This document shows positions 62,788-64,000 of a DNA stretch of 64,000 bases, piece by piece. The position numbers were made by a program, and so were the translations under genes. Origin of the DNA: JANTGF01 sp963750735 (lineage in GTDB: Bacteria > Bacteroidota > Bacteroidia > Bacteroidales > VadinHA17). A model generated the notes under the pieces. The model ran no database searches, was not told where the DNA came from, and saw nothing but the letters and a program-made list of their open reading frames with translations. The stretch covers positions 124,001-188,000 of the forward strand of contig CAVVRY010000019.1 of assembly GCA_963750735.1 (NCBI GenBank), read 5' to 3'. Each line of letters begins with the position of its first letter. Position 1 is the stretch's first letter.

Positions 62788-64000
62788 TTAAAAGGTGAGA
62801 ATTTTTTCGACATTCCCGTTTCTAAGGAATCTTTTTACAATAGATTGAATATCTCGGTTATCCTTATAGGGTCTGATACAGTCGTGTATTACTTCTGTGC
62901 TAAATGAAGCTTCATCTCCATCAAAATAACCGAATCCTAAATATTTCCCATTTTCAATTTTTATAACTGATCTTTCATTCAATTCTCTGCCCTTGTCTAT
63001 TATTAAGAAATTTTGATATTCGTATTCAAATACCTTTTTAGCAGAAGTTGCTCTTATATTATATGTTTCTGTTGATTCTTTCCCGACACAGGCTCCATGA
63101 CAAATTCCTATTTGATGCTGGAAACATGCTCCTGAAGAGTCGTATAATCCAGCTAATTTCTGACATAAATTGTGATCACTAGATATCTGGGTCAGAAAGT
63201 CTTTGGCTTTTTCCAGTGGAAGAAAAACTGGCCATCGGTAATGTGTCTTTTACCTTGCCTATTCTGAAGCATAAGTAATCGTCATCGTTGTAAAATGAAA
63301 AAATTCCAATGCAGGTAGTTTCTCTTCTTTGTGCGCGGTTATAGACTGGTTTGTTTTTTTTTATCTCATCCGACTCTAATAAATATGCTATAAGTTCACT
63401 CCCTGTAATTTCATAGCTTATTTCTGCAATTCGGTCCCGCATTTCAATTTTTTTTCTGGTAGACCTATTCGCAAAGTGATTTAAAACCCTATGTCTTATA
63501 TTTTTACTTTTTCCAACATAAAGAAGTTCCTGATTCTCATCATAGAAATAATATACACCCGTGTCTTCCGGTAGATTTTTTACTTGCTGGCCGTCAAGAT
63601 TGGGATGAAGGTCTGATAAAGCAGGGTTTACAAAGAGCTTATTATCCAATCCATGATCCAGCCCAAGAAGTATTTCAAATAATTTTACGGTAGCTAAGGC
63701 ATCTCCAGCAGCTCTGTGTCTGTTGTTAATTTTAATATCTACTTCTTTACATAGCTTACCGAGGCTATAAGATCTAAGTCCTGGAATAAGTCTCCGGCTT
63801 AATTTGACTGTATCCAATACATCACGCTTATAAATATAACCCAGTCGCTTGAATTCTTCCCTGATGAAGTTGTAATCGAAATTAGCATTATGGGCAACAA
63901 ATATTTGATCCTGAGTGATTTCTACAATTTTTTTAGCTACTTCGTAAAACCTTGGTGCATCCTCAACCATTTCATTACTAATACCTGTTAACCCAGTAAT
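62788..64000 (-). CDS. DnaQ-like exonuclease fused to a GIY-YIG nuclease domain, partial and frameshifted
   Basis: The 5' end lies beyond the window. Visible domains in order: the C-terminal half of a DEDDh exonuclease (FVAHNANFDYNFIREEFKRL, HRAAGDALATVKLFEILL), a GIY-YIG domain (LPEDTGVYYFYDENQELLYV, GKSKNIRHRVLNHF) as in Cho/UvrC, and a C-terminal region with clustered cysteines (GICHGACVGKE). The frame breaks near 63217; removing one base joins ASFSS to LEKAKDFLTQISSDHN and gives one reading frame to the stop at 62788. The layout matches epsilon-Cho fusion proteins linked to DNA repair. It converges with the phosphotriesterase-family gene 16 bp away. Confidence 0.88.

Noticed and set aside
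1..64000. CRISPR array, prophage, intact insertion sequence or restriction-modification system
   Set aside because: I saw no spaced direct repeats, transposase, integrase, phage structural gene or methyltransferase-endonuclease pair anywhere in the window.

Overview
This window is AT-rich chromosomal DNA from a member of the Bacteroidota, most likely class Bacteroidia (a Marinilabiliales- or Prolixibacteraceae-like lineage is my best guess; the order is inference). The evidence is the gliding-motility genes gldF and gldG, a serine protease with a type IX secretion (T9SS) C-terminal sorting domain, an RRM RNA-binding protein, promoters of the TTTG-N19-TAnnTTTG class, and few Shine-Dalgarno sites. 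Futalosine-pathway menaquinone genes (mqnA, an mqnP-type prenyltransferase), the 2-oxoglutarate dehydrogenase genes sucA-sucB and a proton-translocating transhydrogenase suggest a respiring organism rather than a strict gut fermenter.

Layout. 1-3.6 kb: a lipid-linked sugar pair (ArnT/PMT-like glycosyltransferase and polyprenyl-phosphate sugar synthase), a GNAT-like protein and a DUF4136 lipoprotein. 3.7-5.8 kb: a decayed small gene, then the T9SS-secreted protease. 5.9-10.2 kb (minus): RRM protein, mqnP-like, macrodomain protein and pheT. 10.5-18.2 kb (plus): surE, gldF-gldG and a DUF4340-like companion, dnaN, a DnaQ-type exonuclease and an FAH-family hydrolase. 18.3-23.8 kb (minus): M14 peptidase, HD-domain protein, small DNA-binding protein, NfeD-type membrane protease and mqnA. 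24-38.4 kb (mostly plus): purB, ABC exporter, tRNA-Ser(UGA) on minus, HU, TrmH, LytTR regulator, class III aminotransferase, two poorly known proteins, htpG, then an overlapping aminotransferase-pckA pair. 38.4-49.9 kb: Crp/Fnr regulator, mltG, hexose-phosphate mutase, M48 lipoprotein protease, murB, a GT4 enzyme, nitroreductase, SDR protein, ggt and an M20 amidohydrolase. 50-64 kb: sucB-sucA, a dihydroorotate-dehydrogenase-like protein, nfnB-nfnA divergent from pntA1-pntA2-pntB, a membrane protein, a phosphotriesterase-family protein and a partial exonuclease/GIY-YIG protein cut by the right edge.

The metabolic theme is central redox and carbon flow: an electron-bifurcating transhydrogenase (Nfn) stands back to back with an ion-driven one (Pnt), and an aspartate-type aminotransferase overlaps PEP carboxykinase, giving a two-step route from aspartate to PEP.

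Five otherwise intact genes carry a single-base frameshift: the left-edge glycosyltransferase, pheT, the DHOD-like gene, the phosphotriesterase-family gene and the exonuclease. pheT is essential, so most of these are probably sequence errors rather than real pseudogenes. I found no CRISPR array, prophage, intact insertion sequence or obvious defence island. The window is mainly core genome, and I do not claim a new multi-gene system in it.
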